Program-made: the position numbers and the translations under genes
Source of the DNA: Isohypsibius dastychi
Lineage: Eukaryota; Tardigrada; Eutardigrada; Parachela; Isohypsibiidae
Direction: 5' to 3'
Assembly (NCBI GenBank): GCA_034696485.1
Contig: JAQIWT010001416.1
Coordinates: 1-10,878 of the forward strand
DNA: 10,878 bases
Notes under the pieces: model-generated
The model's database searches: none
What the model saw: only the letters and a program-made list of their open reading frames with translations
Told to the model about the DNA's origin: nothing
Shown: positions 1 through 7,118 of the stretch, in pieces
Layout: the number at the start of each line of letters is the position of its first letter
Numbering within the stretch: position 1 is the first letter of the stretch

Positions 1-276
1 GGAATTGAAAAAGTCACTGCTAAATATTTCCGAAGTGCACAACAATCTTGCCGAAATACACGCAACTAACTTGCCGAGATGCCCGGCAAGTTAGTTGCTA
101 GTTGCGCGCAACTATCTTGCCGGCTACACGCAACCGCTCGCTTGAAATTCATCTCCAGCGCACTGAATTCCTTCACCGCATCCGTGGACCACTTCTCAAG
201 CAGTCCGGCGAAGCTCTACGGAAAGAAAGTTTGACACTTAGATTGCAGCCTCGGTTTACGATGGAGCCAATCTTAC
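1..276. other. Downstream flank or intron of the EGF gene
   Basis: Apart from the palindrome cluster at 46-134, I see no coding exon, RNA gene or polyadenylation signal that I would trust here. Confidence 0.4.
46..134. repeat. Nested palindrome and direct-repeat cluster
   Basis: A hairpin has perfect 15-bp arms (62-76 and 84-98) and a 7-nt loop. It is followed directly by a perfect 16-bp palindrome (99-114, TAGTTGCGCGCAACTA). Both are enclosed by direct repeats of TCTTGCCG-n-TACACGCAAC (46-66 and 115-134). The motifs TTGCCG and GCAAC recur in both orientations throughout. It probably derives from a transposon end or a palindromic satellite. Confidence 0.9.
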
Positions 277-938
277 CACAGTTTGGTCAGCTGCAACAGA
301 TGCGAGGAGGTGTTGCACGCCAGCAACAGACCAAACCCCGAGCCAGAATTCGAAAACATGGCTGCCAACGAGGCACATTCCAGCATCGTTCATGTAGAAC
401 GTTCGTCGGCATTGACACTCGAAACCCACAGCTTTGCTCACACAGATCCCACCGATGTTGTCGCAGGTCTGGGTGTAGGCACTGCATTCATTCGTTTTCA
501 CGCATGTTCCGGCGACGAAGAAATATCCGTCTGCACATTTGCACCTGTACGACCCAGGTGTGTTTTCGCACGTGTTGACTTCGTGTCCACAGGCTAATGC
601 TCTCTCTGCGTTTAAATCAGGCTCCGCGGGCATTGGTCGAAAGTGTGAAAGCGAGCATTCATCAATATCCTGGCATACGATACGGTCCCCGTCCATTGTA
701 TCAGCTTCTTTGTAGCTTGAGTCGCATCGGCATTGATATCCGTTATCCAAATTGAGACAAGAACCATGCACTAAATTGCAGTGGTTGAATTCGGGAAATG
801 CGCACTCGTCGATGTCAACGCAGGTCATTTGATTTGGATCGAACATTTCACCAACGTCGCATTGTGGGCTCTGACATTTATCTTCCAGGCAGATGATCCT
901 CCCAGGATGCCATCTCTCGCAGCCACACGTAACCGACC
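277..938 (-). CDS. Exon with three (calcium-binding) EGF modules
   Basis: This exon encodes a Cys-rich segment followed by three EGF modules, the building block of secreted and cell-surface adhesion or matrix proteins. The first module (673-816) opens with DIDEC, has six cysteines and carries the N/Y positions typical of calcium-binding EGF. The second (502-669) also opens with DIDEC and contains CENTPGSYRC, but has 21 residues between Cys1 and Cys2. The third (373-498) opens with TNEC, has six cysteines and lacks the full calcium signature. The exon starts after a pyrimidine-rich acceptor ending in TTCTTCTAG, phase 1. I end it at a GTAAGA donor at 276-271, phase 0. Read through instead, the frame stops at 256-258, so this could be the C-terminus. 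The hydrophobic stretch at 963-940 lacks an ATG and probably lies in the intron. The domain call is firm; the 3' boundary is not. Confidence 0.88.
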
Positions 939-1124
939 CTAGAAGAAGAATTGCTAGAAACAAAATTTGTTGGATGAATTACACTGTAGCTTATACCTCC
1001 ATTCCTCATACAAGCACAAGACTAGACCTTAGTTTCCCAGAAGCAGTCACTACAGCAGTTATCGGCTGACGTGCATTTGATTCTCGTTTTATATTGCTGG
1101 CTGATCGCAGTGAGTGGCCACTCC

Positions 1125-1210
1125 TCCCTGTTCTCAATGAGTTATTTACAAAAACTCTCTCTTGACGTTTGGTCTGGCTGCGATCCACATGTGCACATCC
1201 CGTGAACGCA
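1125..1210. repeat. 86-bp direct repeat, copy A
   Basis: This copy matches 1672-1757 at all but one base (A at 1144, T at 1691). It spans, on the minus strand, the end of a Cys-rich exon, its splice donor and the start of the intron. Confidence 0.93.
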
Positions 1211-1290
1211 TTTCATTTCAGCGCCACTGCTCTTTGGACAGTGACTGTGATTGTCACAAGTCAAAATTACAGTGACTATGGGGCAACGTT
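1150..1290 (-). CDS. Cys-rich exon ending in CVHGMCTCG module
   Basis: A symmetric phase-1 exon of 141 bp encodes 46 codons with cysteines spaced as in small EB/EGF-like modules (RCPI, LTCDNHSHC, MKCVHGMCTCGSQ). The acceptor ends TTTATTTCAGAG and the donor is GTAAAT. Its 3' part (1150-1210) is shared almost base for base with the exon at 1697-1762. Without splicing, the frame ends at TAA just past the donor. It would join the EGF exon downstream in phase 1. The module class is a pattern judgement, not a family match. Confidence 0.5.
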
Positions 1291-1332
1291 CTCTGAAATA
1301 AAAGGTTCGAATGCTGTTCTGCTTGTGCTGAC

Positions 1333-1371
1333 TTCCACATGACGGATCGATAGGACAACTGCAGTTTCGTC
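1333..1371 (-). CDS. Possible micro-exon, Cys-rich (RNCSCPIDPSCG)
   Basis: After an acceptor ending CTCGTCACAG there are 39 bp, phase 1 to phase 1, encoding RNCSCPIDPSCG. The proposed donor GTCAGC is weak, and the other candidate donor (GTGGAA at 1338) would create a stop at the junction. In phase 0 the same bases instead read on for 31 residues to a TAG at 1276-1278, giving an alternative C-terminus with no cysteines. Which frame is used depends on the upstream exon's 20-bp duplication. Confidence 0.3.
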
Positions 1372-1464
1372 CTGTGACGAGAGACGCACATGACATTAAA
1401 AGACCCTAGCAAAAGCTATGTTTGCAGATAAGATGGAATTAAATCTCTGAGAGATGGGACATAC

Positions 1465-1622
1465 GTGAGCACTCGATATCTCGTCCACCAAGCAGTTTAC
1501 TCCAGTACCAAGCAGTTTACTCCAGTACCAATGCTTGGAAGTTTCACAAGCACACTGGCCCTCTGGATTGCATACTGCATTCTTAACTCTTCCACCACAA
1601 TAGTCGCCCCAAAGCCGGCAAT
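1465..1622 (-). CDS. EB-like Cys-rich exon carrying a 20-bp duplication
   Basis: The exon starts after the acceptor ending CATACTTTGCAG (phase 1) and ends at a consensus donor GTATGT. It encodes CRLWGDYCGG, then AVCNPEGQCACETSKHWYW. The spacing C-x6-C-x8-C-x5-C-x-C resembles EB and related Cys-rich modules of invertebrate extracellular proteins. A perfect 20-bp tandem duplication lies near its 3' end. As read, the exon is 158 bp and ends in phase 0; without one unit it is 138 bp and ends in phase 1, like its neighbours. The module assignment is tentative, but the coding nature is well supported by the splice sites and codons. Confidence 0.6.
1487..1526. repeat. 20-bp perfect tandem duplication in an exon
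   Basis: Two exact copies of ACCAAGCAGTTTACTCCAGT stand back to back, followed by a partial ACCA. Twenty is not a multiple of three, so the duplication shifts the reading frame of the exon at 1465-1622. Confidence 0.95.
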
Positions 1623-1671
1623 CTGCAAAGTATGAAAACTTTTCCAAAAGGTTCTTGTTGTTGAAGGCGAT

Positions 1672-1757
1672 TCCCTGTTCTCAATGAGTTTTTTACAAAA
1701 ACTCTCTCTTGACGTTTGGTCTGGCTGCGATCCACATGTGCACATCCCGTGAACGCA
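1672..1757. repeat. 86-bp direct repeat, copy B
   Basis: Second copy, 547 bp from the first. Similarity stops sharply on both sides. Confidence 0.93.
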
Positions 1758-1762
1758 CATTT
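1697..1762 (-). CDS. Cys-rich exon, partial duplicate of the 1150-1290 exon
   Basis: A symmetric phase-1 exon of 66 bp encodes MCVHGMCTCGSQPDQTSRES plus F. The acceptor ends TTTCTCCAG and the donor is GTAAAA. All but its first few bases lie in an 86-bp segment that recurs at 1125-1210 with one mismatch. The mismatch falls in the intron: here the frame reads on as K-K, whereas the other copy reads K-stop. It would splice to the exon at 1622 to continue with YCRLWGDYC. Confidence 0.5.
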
Positions 1763-1893
1763 CTGGAGAAACTGTTCTGCGGAGTACAGTACCAAGTGCG
1801 CAGCGATTCCGTCAGTTTATCAAAATCTAGTCCATTGATAAGTCATACGGAATACGTTCTAATCAAAACAGAACCACGAATGTACCAAAATAC

Positions 1894-2151
1894 TCTTTCC
1901 TTTGTCAAGATCGCCGCGGTTATAACGGGCGAAATTCCATGCCAAAGACCCGGGAACATAAAATATCGGTAACTCAGAAATTGTCAACGAGGAAATCGTT
2001 TGCTTGTCCACTTCGGTGAGTTCGTTTCCTTCTGGTAGCATAAGTTTTTTGGATGACAAATCGAACACATCACATTTTTCCAGACAATGGGCAGTACATT
2101 GTTGGCAACGATGAAAATCTGAAAGCTTATGTTGTTCGTATATACATGAGT
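1894..2151 (-). CDS. Cys-rich exon (HRCQQCTAHCLEKC)
   Basis: The exon begins after a strong acceptor, TTTTTTTGCAG, in phase 1. It encodes a Cys cluster (SCIY, HRCQQC, TAHCLEKC) followed by about 60 residues of mixed hydrophobic and acidic sequence (LMLPEGNELTEVDKQ, LPIFYVPGSLAWNFARYN). The suggested donor is GTATTT at 1893, phase 1; unspliced, the frame stops at 1859-1861. Cys spacing is furin-like or receptor-like in appearance, but I do not recognise the family. Confidence 0.5.
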
Positions 2152-2215
2152 CTGCAAAAAAACCAGATGCAACCTGGTTTTAGCAACATGTCACAATCGA
2201 CTACCATTGAAATAC

Positions 2216-2423
2216 CTAAGAACACTGGTTTTCGAACATGCTCGATTTTATCCCAAGGGATTATGACCACATCTCCTTCGGATAGGGTGAGTGAGATGAT
2301 GTTAAGTAGTTTCTCAGCCAAAAATTCCGCAGGTGATTTTCGAATCAGACACTTTTTCGCTCTTAGATAATTCCTCCACATTAGCGCGGCACGTCGAATC
2401 AAAGCTGGGGACAGGGTATAGTT
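2216..2423 (-). CDS. Candidate exon, unrecognised extracellular region
   Basis: This 208-bp frame encodes NYTLSPALIRRAALMWRNYL, then AEFLAEKLLNIISLTLSEGD and IIPWDKIEHVRKPVFL. It runs from an acceptor ending GCCGCAG (phase 0) to a donor AG/GTATTT (phase 1). A second acceptor, CCTGTCCCCAG at 2405, is also possible and would pair with a different frame of the upstream exon. The 64-bp intron to the next exon has an excellent acceptor. Function is unknown. Confidence 0.45.
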
Positions 2424-2517
2424 CTGCGGCTTCTCTGATGTCTTGGTACGAATGCAGAACATTGCAATCTTTGTCCATGTGCAACATCCGGATTCCTGCT
2501 TTTTTGACGCATCTTAC

Positions 2518-2741
2518 AAGCACTTTGAAAGAGCAACCCTCCGTTCCACATTTCAGATGACAAGTTCGATAGAGCAGTTTGGAGTAAAAATCCTTTTTTG
2601 CATCCAAACGGCTGCCTTTGCCCAGGATCAACCGGCCCCAGGAAATTGATTTCGAGTACAGAATGAAATGAACTGACCACCAATAACTGAATGTTCCCCC
2701 GGCGGAAAATGAAAATGGTTTTGCCACTTCAGATGCACGAC
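2518..2741 (-). CDS. Candidate exon, unrecognised, with C-x4-C pair
   Basis: The exon starts after TTTTTTCCCATAAAG (phase 1) and ends at a consensus donor GTAAGA (phase 0). It encodes AKPFSFSAGGTFSYWWSVHF, then a basic stretch (RLDAKKDFYSKLLYR) and HLKCGTEGCSFKVL. The same frame is open beyond the donor to 2314. The C-x4-C pair could suggest a zinc finger, but splicing removes the His residues it would need, so I prefer an extracellular Cys-containing segment. A second frame (2683-2518) could also use the donor, in phase 1. Confidence 0.42.
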
Positions 2742-2799
2742 CTTTATGGGAAAAAACAATCTTTCCCTTGAGATAACATGTCAAGATAGAACGCCGCAC

Positions 2800-2909
2800 T
2801 CAACAGAGCGCGATAAATAGATATTTGATGATAGTGGCGATCCACCAACATTCGTCTGATGTACAGTAAGATTTCTTTATGGCGGTTTACTATGAAATTT
2901 GACCTTAGT
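2800..2909 (-). CDS. Candidate exon (LRSNFIVNRHKEILLYIRR)
   Basis: After an acceptor ending GTTCTTTTCTAG comes a 110-bp frame, phase 2 to phase 1, encoding a basic, helix-like segment (HKEILLYIRRMLVDRHYHQ, ISIYRALL). The donor A/GTGCGG is weak; the frame remains open further into SAAFYLDMLSQGK. It connects upstream to the exon ending at 3205 (phase 2 match) over a 295-bp intron. Not recognised. Confidence 0.35.
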
Positions 2910-3204
2910 CTAGAAAAGAACAACCTTACAAAATATAGCGGTGTATGAAAAGAATAACCTCGCTCACATATCCTTGTATAAACGTTTTCTGACTTCATTC
3001 AAAAGGAGTGGTTTGCGGCCGACCAGTTCATCTGAATCTCTGAGAAACGAAATCTCTGAGCAATGAGTGTTGTAATTAGTCTCACTAGTTCCCACGAGCG
3101 ACCTCGACTTCCCTCTTGGAAATGGAATGTTTTCTTTTGCATAGCACAGTTAATTAATACTGCGGCAGCAACGCAGTATGTCTATCAAATGCAGTTTATC
3201 ATAC

Positions 3205-3286
3205 CGAGGACTTCTATGGACCTTGTGTGTTCTCGTTCTCCCGGCGTGAAGTTTGCCATCATGCCATTTCGCAAATACTACGACAC
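3205..3286 (-). CDS. Candidate exon (GVVVFAKWHDGKLHAGRTRT)
   Basis: The exon follows one of the best acceptors in the window, CGTTTTTTTCAG. It encodes VVVFAKWHDGKLHAGRTRTH and KVHRSP in phase 1. A donor GTATGA at 3204 gives phase 2; if it is not used, the frame ends at TAA (3150-3152), making a terminal exon. It lies 53 bp from the preceding exon. Protein-like, but not a family I know. Confidence 0.42.
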
Positions 3287-3339
3287 CTGAAAAAAACGGA
3301 GATGAGAATAATGTTGTCCGAAATAAGAAGGCTACTCAC

Positions 3340-3384
3340 CCTTGACGAATGTTTCAGGATCACTCTGGAATGTACTGATTGGAC
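3340..3384 (-). CDS. Candidate 45-bp exon (PISTFQSDPETFVK)
   Basis: This symmetric phase-1 exon lies between an acceptor TTGTAG and a textbook donor AGG/GTGAGT. It encodes PISTFQSDPETFVK. Only 41 bp separate it from the preceding exon, which is near the lower limit for a functional intron. The other two frames contain a stop or lack phase agreement. Confidence 0.4.
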
Positions 3385-3425
3385 CTACAACATATGATTG
3401 TTATGGTTATGGATGTTGAGTTCAC

Positions 3426-3512
3426 CGCGCGTCGAGTTCATTTCCATAACGATAGAATAACCATCACTCTTATCGCCCTCAGATCCGATAAGAAGACTTT
3501 TCTCTTTGGTCA
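3426..3512 (-). CDS. Candidate 87-bp exon (TKEKSLLIGSEGDKSDGYS)
   Basis: A strong acceptor, ATTTTTTCTCCTGCAG, begins a symmetric phase-1 exon. It encodes TKEKSLLIGSEGDKSDGYS followed by IVMEMNSTR and ends at the donor G/GTGAAC. The composition suits a soluble extracellular domain. Read through instead, the frame stops at the TAG that forms the next acceptor. Confidence 0.4.
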
Positions 3513-3648
3513 CTGCAGGAGAAAAAATGGAATTGACACGGTCTTCATCTTTTCTTCTTCGTAGGCCCTCAGCTGGACCTTTGTCCCTGATTCAGTCTCT
3601 GATGTACTTAATCGAGCCCGCTCTCGAACAAAAAGATTATCGACATAC

Positions 3649-3701
3649 GAGAAAAACGCAATAAGTAGATACACAGACTCATTAGGGGGATCGTCGTGGT
3701 C
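3649..3701 (-). CDS. Candidate small exon, frame ambiguous
   Basis: The acceptor TTTTTCAAACAG at 3702 is good. With the strong donor GTATGT at 3648 the exon is 53 bp, phase 2 to phase 1, encoding TTTIPLMSLCIYLLRFS. With a weaker donor GTACAT at 3607 it would be 94 bp in phase 0, encoding DHDDPPNESVYLLIAFFSYV and more. Both join correctly to the next exon, so the sequence does not settle which is real. Confidence 0.3.
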
Positions 3702-3919
3702 CTGTTTGAAAAATAAGCGTCTGAAGCGGTTTCCTTTCAAGTATCGGTATCAACTTCATTTAGCCGCATTGCATCGACTAATCTTTACTGAAAAAAGGAG
3801 TGAGATTGTCAAGTTCAGGTCATCTTCATCTGTATATTTTTACCCTTAATTTCCAAGACCCTGGTGTTTCTTGTTGTGAGCTCCTATTTTCCGATCAATT
3901 TAGAAAATCCTCACTTTAC

Positions 3920-4074
3920 GCCTCTTGAAGCGCAGGGTTTGGAGACATGCAAGTGAGTTGTTGCATTTGAGTCAAATTGGAACTCAGTTTAAAGGTACAT
4001 CGGAACAATTGTTTCGCATTTTGTACAACCGCCACACGATCTTTTTTATTGTCCCAGCAACCATTCATTTCAAA
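3920..4074 (-). CDS. Candidate exon (MNGCWDNKKDRVAVVQNAKQ)
   Basis: This is the most upstream candidate exon. It encodes KFEMNGCWDNKKDRVAVVQ, LFRCTFKLSSNLTQMQQLTC and MSPNPALQE, with three cysteines. It ends at a strong donor GTAAAG (phase 2), which matches the phase-2 acceptor at 3701 across a 218-bp intron. The acceptor TTTGACATTGAAG is ordinary. Read through, the frame ends at TAA in the donor. No start codon with a signal peptide is visible, so the 5' end of the gene probably lies beyond the inverted-repeat region or is lost. Confidence 0.33.
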
Positions 4075-4239
4075 CTTCAATGTCAAAGAACAAATTAAAC
4101 ACACAACTCATATGAATAGGCGTTATGTTCTCTCTACTCAGTCATATCCGGTTTTCTGTGGAGAACACGGATGTCCATGTTACCTGCGATTTCTGTCCTA
4201 TTATTGTTATCCGTATCAGCTATGCAGTTGTCTCCTGAC
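4075..4239. other. Unassigned spacer left of the inverted repeats
   Basis: No convincing exon, promoter or repeat is visible between the first candidate exon and the palindromes. Confidence 0.4.
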
Positions 4240-4349
4240 AAGGTGTCGGTAAGGACAACTTGTCGACCAATCGCTAGCAGACGAGTCGCATCACGACAAG
4301 TTGTCCCCGCCGACACCTTCTCGCGAGGCGACTCGTCTGCTTGCGATTG
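4240..4349. repeat. Interleaved inverted repeats A-B-A'-B'
   Basis: A (4240-4265) pairs with A' (4294-4319), 23 of 26 positions. B (4268-4289) pairs with B' (4328-4349), 21 of 22. The order A-B-A'-B' is crossed rather than nested, so in a single strand both stems together would form a pseudoknot-like fold. Confidence 0.9.
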
Positions 4350-4404
4350 CTCGCCAAGGTCGAAGAGTTTGTACTCATGGCGACTTTCGACACACGGGCG
4401 ACTG

Positions 4405-4665
4405 TAGCCGGCCAGAATCATGATTTCATGATGCACGGAACCACGTTTCTCGGCAGGCGAAAATCATGATCGGCGAGAAATAAGATCTTACATTTGAATT
4501 ATTTCAAAGCTTCCTAACCATTGAAAAATGTTGTAATTATGTACTATTGAATGTTTTCAACACCCAAATTAAAATATGAACAAACGGATTCAAAATCATG
4601 GCAACTAACAGTGGAAATCAGTAAACTATATTTCTCGCCGGCCTCATGTAAGGGTAAACAGCATT
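4405..4665 (+). repeat. Foldback inverted repeat, left arm
   Basis: The reverse complement of 4983-5242 aligns along this whole arm with few gaps and, by eye, about three-quarters identity. Landmarks are ATGCACGG (4431) opposite CCGTGCAT (5206), CGGCGAGAAA (4471), CAAAGCTT (4503) and GGCCTCATGTAAGGG (4640). Weaker GTCGC-rich similarity extends outward to about 4340 and 5300. Confidence 0.85.
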
Positions 4666-4982
4666 CCTGGTTACAAATCCAGAAACAATTAACAGTCATG
4701 TTTGCATCCACATCAGCCTCCGTGCTGGGATTCCATTTTCTCGAAAAGACATTTAGCATCGAGCAACATGCAAAAAAGTAGCTATCCTGTTTCGCACCGA
4801 AAACTGACTCCGGCACGGGCTCTTTTGAAGTGTCATGTTTCTCGCCGGGCCAAAACCGTAATAGTCCGGCGCAAACCATGATGCAGCTTGATGAAAATAC
4901 AGGAGTTCTGAAAATGTGTCGCGACGTGAAAATATTTCCATACTGGAATAGGAAAACAAATGGTCAACGAAATCGACAGTCG
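4666..4982. other. Spacer of the foldback
   Basis: The spacer carries another copy of the motif TTTCTCGCCGG (4838), which also occurs at 4631, in reverse at 4469-4480 and, variant, at 5169. No convincing gene. Confidence 0.5.
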
Positions 4983-5242
4983 GTAAGAGGAGTTTCCCCT
5001 TACATAAGGCCAGTGAAAAAGTAGTTTACTCATTTCAGCTGTTATTTGCCAAAATTTCAAATCCGTGTTTTCATATTTACGTGTGAGTGGTATAAACATT
5101 GAGTAGCACCTACTTCGAGAAATTCCGAATGGTCAAAAGCTTTGGATTGATGTAAACATGAGATCATGTTTCTCGCTGATCTTCGCCCGTCGAGAAAAGT
5201 GATACCGTGCATCATGAAATCACGACTCTGGCGGCCACAACC
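4983..5242 (-). repeat. Foldback inverted repeat, right arm
   Basis: Partner of the left arm around a centre near 4824, with about 315 bp between the arms. No transposase is readable inside, so it resembles a non-autonomous foldback or MITE-like element. Target-site duplications could not be assigned because the outer ends fade. Confidence 0.85.
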
Positions 5243-5310
5243 GACTTGTCGCTATGTCGACGAGTTGTCGCAGTACGAGATGTCACTGGCGAAGTGTCCA
5301 ACTACCCAAT

Positions 5311-6917
5311 CTCCTTTTCTAGATCGTTCTGGCGCGCGGCTATCACGACTCAGTAAAGCACTGAGATTTGAACCTGAAGAGGAGACACCGCGCCAGTCAT
5401 GCAAACATATAGGCGAGCTGAAGTTCGACAGACACCAACATGTTCTAAACTTGAGCTCACTGGACTCCGATCGTCAAACCGCCTGTCGCCACTAGTAAGG
5501 TCTTCACCCCAAATGCACAGCAGGGTCGAATAAACCATAACGACGCAATGTGTTAACAGACCTCGCAATGTGACTCAAAACGGCAACAGCAACCAAGGCG
5601 AAGCAACATGCCGAAGAAGCTTACAAATGCCTCCTGCGATCAGATGGGACTTCTCGAGTCCACTGAGCGTACGAAGACCCTCTTCAGGCGGCAGAGAAAA
5701 CGATCAATGAGAATAGAGATCATTTTATTCTGTACGTATCCAGGTGCATTAATCATTTGCTTTATTCAACCAAAATCAGTTACCCAAAAAAAGAATACCT
5801 TTCTCAAATGCACCATGTCTTGGCAGTATTTACGCACTGCTACTAGATACGTGGCGTGCGAAAGAACTTTGTGATGTTCATTTAAAAGCACTGGATACCG
5901 TTCCACTGCATTCGGCACTTCTCGAGGTCCACACGGAATTCTGGTCACCTTACTGCTACGAACACAAGGTCACGAAGCTCACACAGCCACCAGTCGTATT
6001 TGATTTTTGAAATAAATCAACCGACAGCTATATGCGTCCGATCGATCATCAACTACTTCTACACCGGTAAACCGAAGGTTTGGCGAATGAACCGGGGAAA
6101 TTATCTAAAGTAGTGTTGTCACAATATGATCAATACGATTTTGATCTGATAACGATTTTCCGGCCAAATCAGATTGAAAATTTCAATATGATGAAGATTC
6201 GATTTTGATGATGTTTTTTAGATGAATAACATCGAAATCGTTTTTTCTGTAGGCAAATGTACGAAAGATCTATCTTCGAAAAAAGTTGAATATCGGGTAG
6301 ATTGAGATAAAAACAAAAGTAAAGAGAACGTGTGTTCTGAAGCAAATGCAATGTACATACAGATGGTGCACCTTTCGCAACTTGAAATTGTTCGCAGTTT
6401 GCGTAGCATATCATCCCACAGGGGAGCCCCCCCCCCCCCTATAAGTATGTTAACCGAAGGTTGCTGGCCATTTCACTTGGACCGAAATACCAGGCCATCA
6501 GCGAAAACAGCAGACATTCCAATTCTGAATAGATAATATCGATTTGTCTCACACGCTACTGACTTTCTCGGACGGCCCAACGGCAGTTGCAAAACAGAAC
6601 GGTGTCGTACAGCGGTCACCAAAATTTGACCGAAGGCGAAACCGGGACCTATTCTTGAAATAAAACTACGTTAATTTTGAGACAGCTAGTTTTTTGACGA
6701 TGCTGATTCGCCGTCGATCCGAGAATTCCCACGAGGCAGAGTCGCGATACTGTTCACTGCATCAAAGACCGCCCAAGATGCATTGATCCGTTGATCGCAT
6801 TTTCCACTTTTTGGTTGACACATTTGGACAAAATGATCCGCCATCAGCTGCCTACCGAAAAAATCTCTTTCTTTTTTTAAGATTTTTTTTAAACTGCGTA
6901 GTTTGCCTGTCGGTTGA
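5311..6917. other. Unassigned non-coding region
   Basis: Nothing is firmly assignable. An ATG-initiated frame of 88 codons lies at 5608-5874 on the plus strand, basic at first then hydrophobic, with no recognisable motif; I do not call it a gene. Bases 6115-6300 are AT-rich with repeats of CGATTTTGAT (6137 and about 6207). T-rich runs occur at 6860-6892. Confidence 0.5.
6427..6439. repeat. Poly-C homopolymer (13 C)
   Basis: Thirteen consecutive C follow GGGGAG. A tract like this is length-variable and prone to sequencing error. Confidence 0.9.
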
Positions 6918-7033
6918 TTAACTTGGTTTTGCCGACAGCGTTGTGGTTTTGCACTTCTGAAAGAGTTGGTACGTTTCCTGACAGTAATCTTCCTCCAGTT
7001 CGTCGGTCTGAACCATGGCTGGTAACTGGTTTC
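6918..7033 (-). CDS. Candidate terminal exon of a second gene
   Basis: After the acceptor ACCTCCAG (phase 1) the minus strand reads NQLPAMVQTDELEEDYCQE, TYQLFQKCKTTTLSAKPS and a TAA. It is acidic and then polar, with two cysteines. It would follow the exon at 7119 over an 85-bp intron with donor GTAATA. The ATG inside (MVQTDEL) might instead start a short ORF. I do not recognise the protein. Confidence 0.38.
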
Positions 7034-7118
7034 CTGGAGGTTTCCTGGACCATTTTATCCAAATCAATCCTTTGCACCACCCTACATCTATCCATCGCTC
7101 CCACAGTTGAATTATTAC

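Larger units (their letters stand above)
277..4074 (-). other. Gene model: multi-exon Cys-rich EGF protein gene
   Basis: Proposed locus of 14 minus-strand exons, in transcription order: 4074-3920, 3701-3649, 3512-3426, 3384-3340, 3286-3205, 2909-2800, 2741-2518, 2423-2216, 2151-1894, 1762-1697, 1622-1465, 1371-1333, 1290-1150, 938-277. Each pair is separated by a GT-AG intron of 41 to 295 bp, usually with a pyrimidine-rich acceptor. The phases chain without conflict through the whole model if the 20-bp duplication at 1487-1526 is discounted. Total coding length is about 2.3 kb (roughly 760 residues), with neither a sure start codon nor a sure stop. The product would be extracellular: an unrecognised N-terminal part, EB-like Cys-rich modules, then three EGF modules. 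Joining all exons into one gene is inference; two adjacent genes or a decayed locus are alternatives. Confidence 0.45.

Noticed and set aside
102-597. Plus-strand ORFs across the EGF exon
   Set aside because: They are antisense shadows of a minus-strand frame with clear EGF cysteine patterns.
940-963. Hydrophobic signal-peptide-like stretch before the EGF exon
   Set aside because: There is no ATG, an in-frame TAA lies just upstream, and the bases form a good pyrimidine-rich splice acceptor.
2314-2799. Minus-strand ORF with C-x4-C and distant His, resembling a MULE/FLYWCH-type zinc finger
   Set aside because: A consensus donor (GTAAGA at 2517) follows the second Cys, so the His-containing part is probably intron, and a better frame continues after it.
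4544-5099. Similar ORFs on opposite strands (4551-4781 plus, 4833-5099 minus)
   Set aside because: Their similarity follows from the foldback arms; no start context, codon bias or domain supports coding.
5608-5874. 88-codon ATG-started plus-strand ORF
   Set aside because: The length is expected by chance, it has no recognised motif, and the tail looks like random AT-rich translation.
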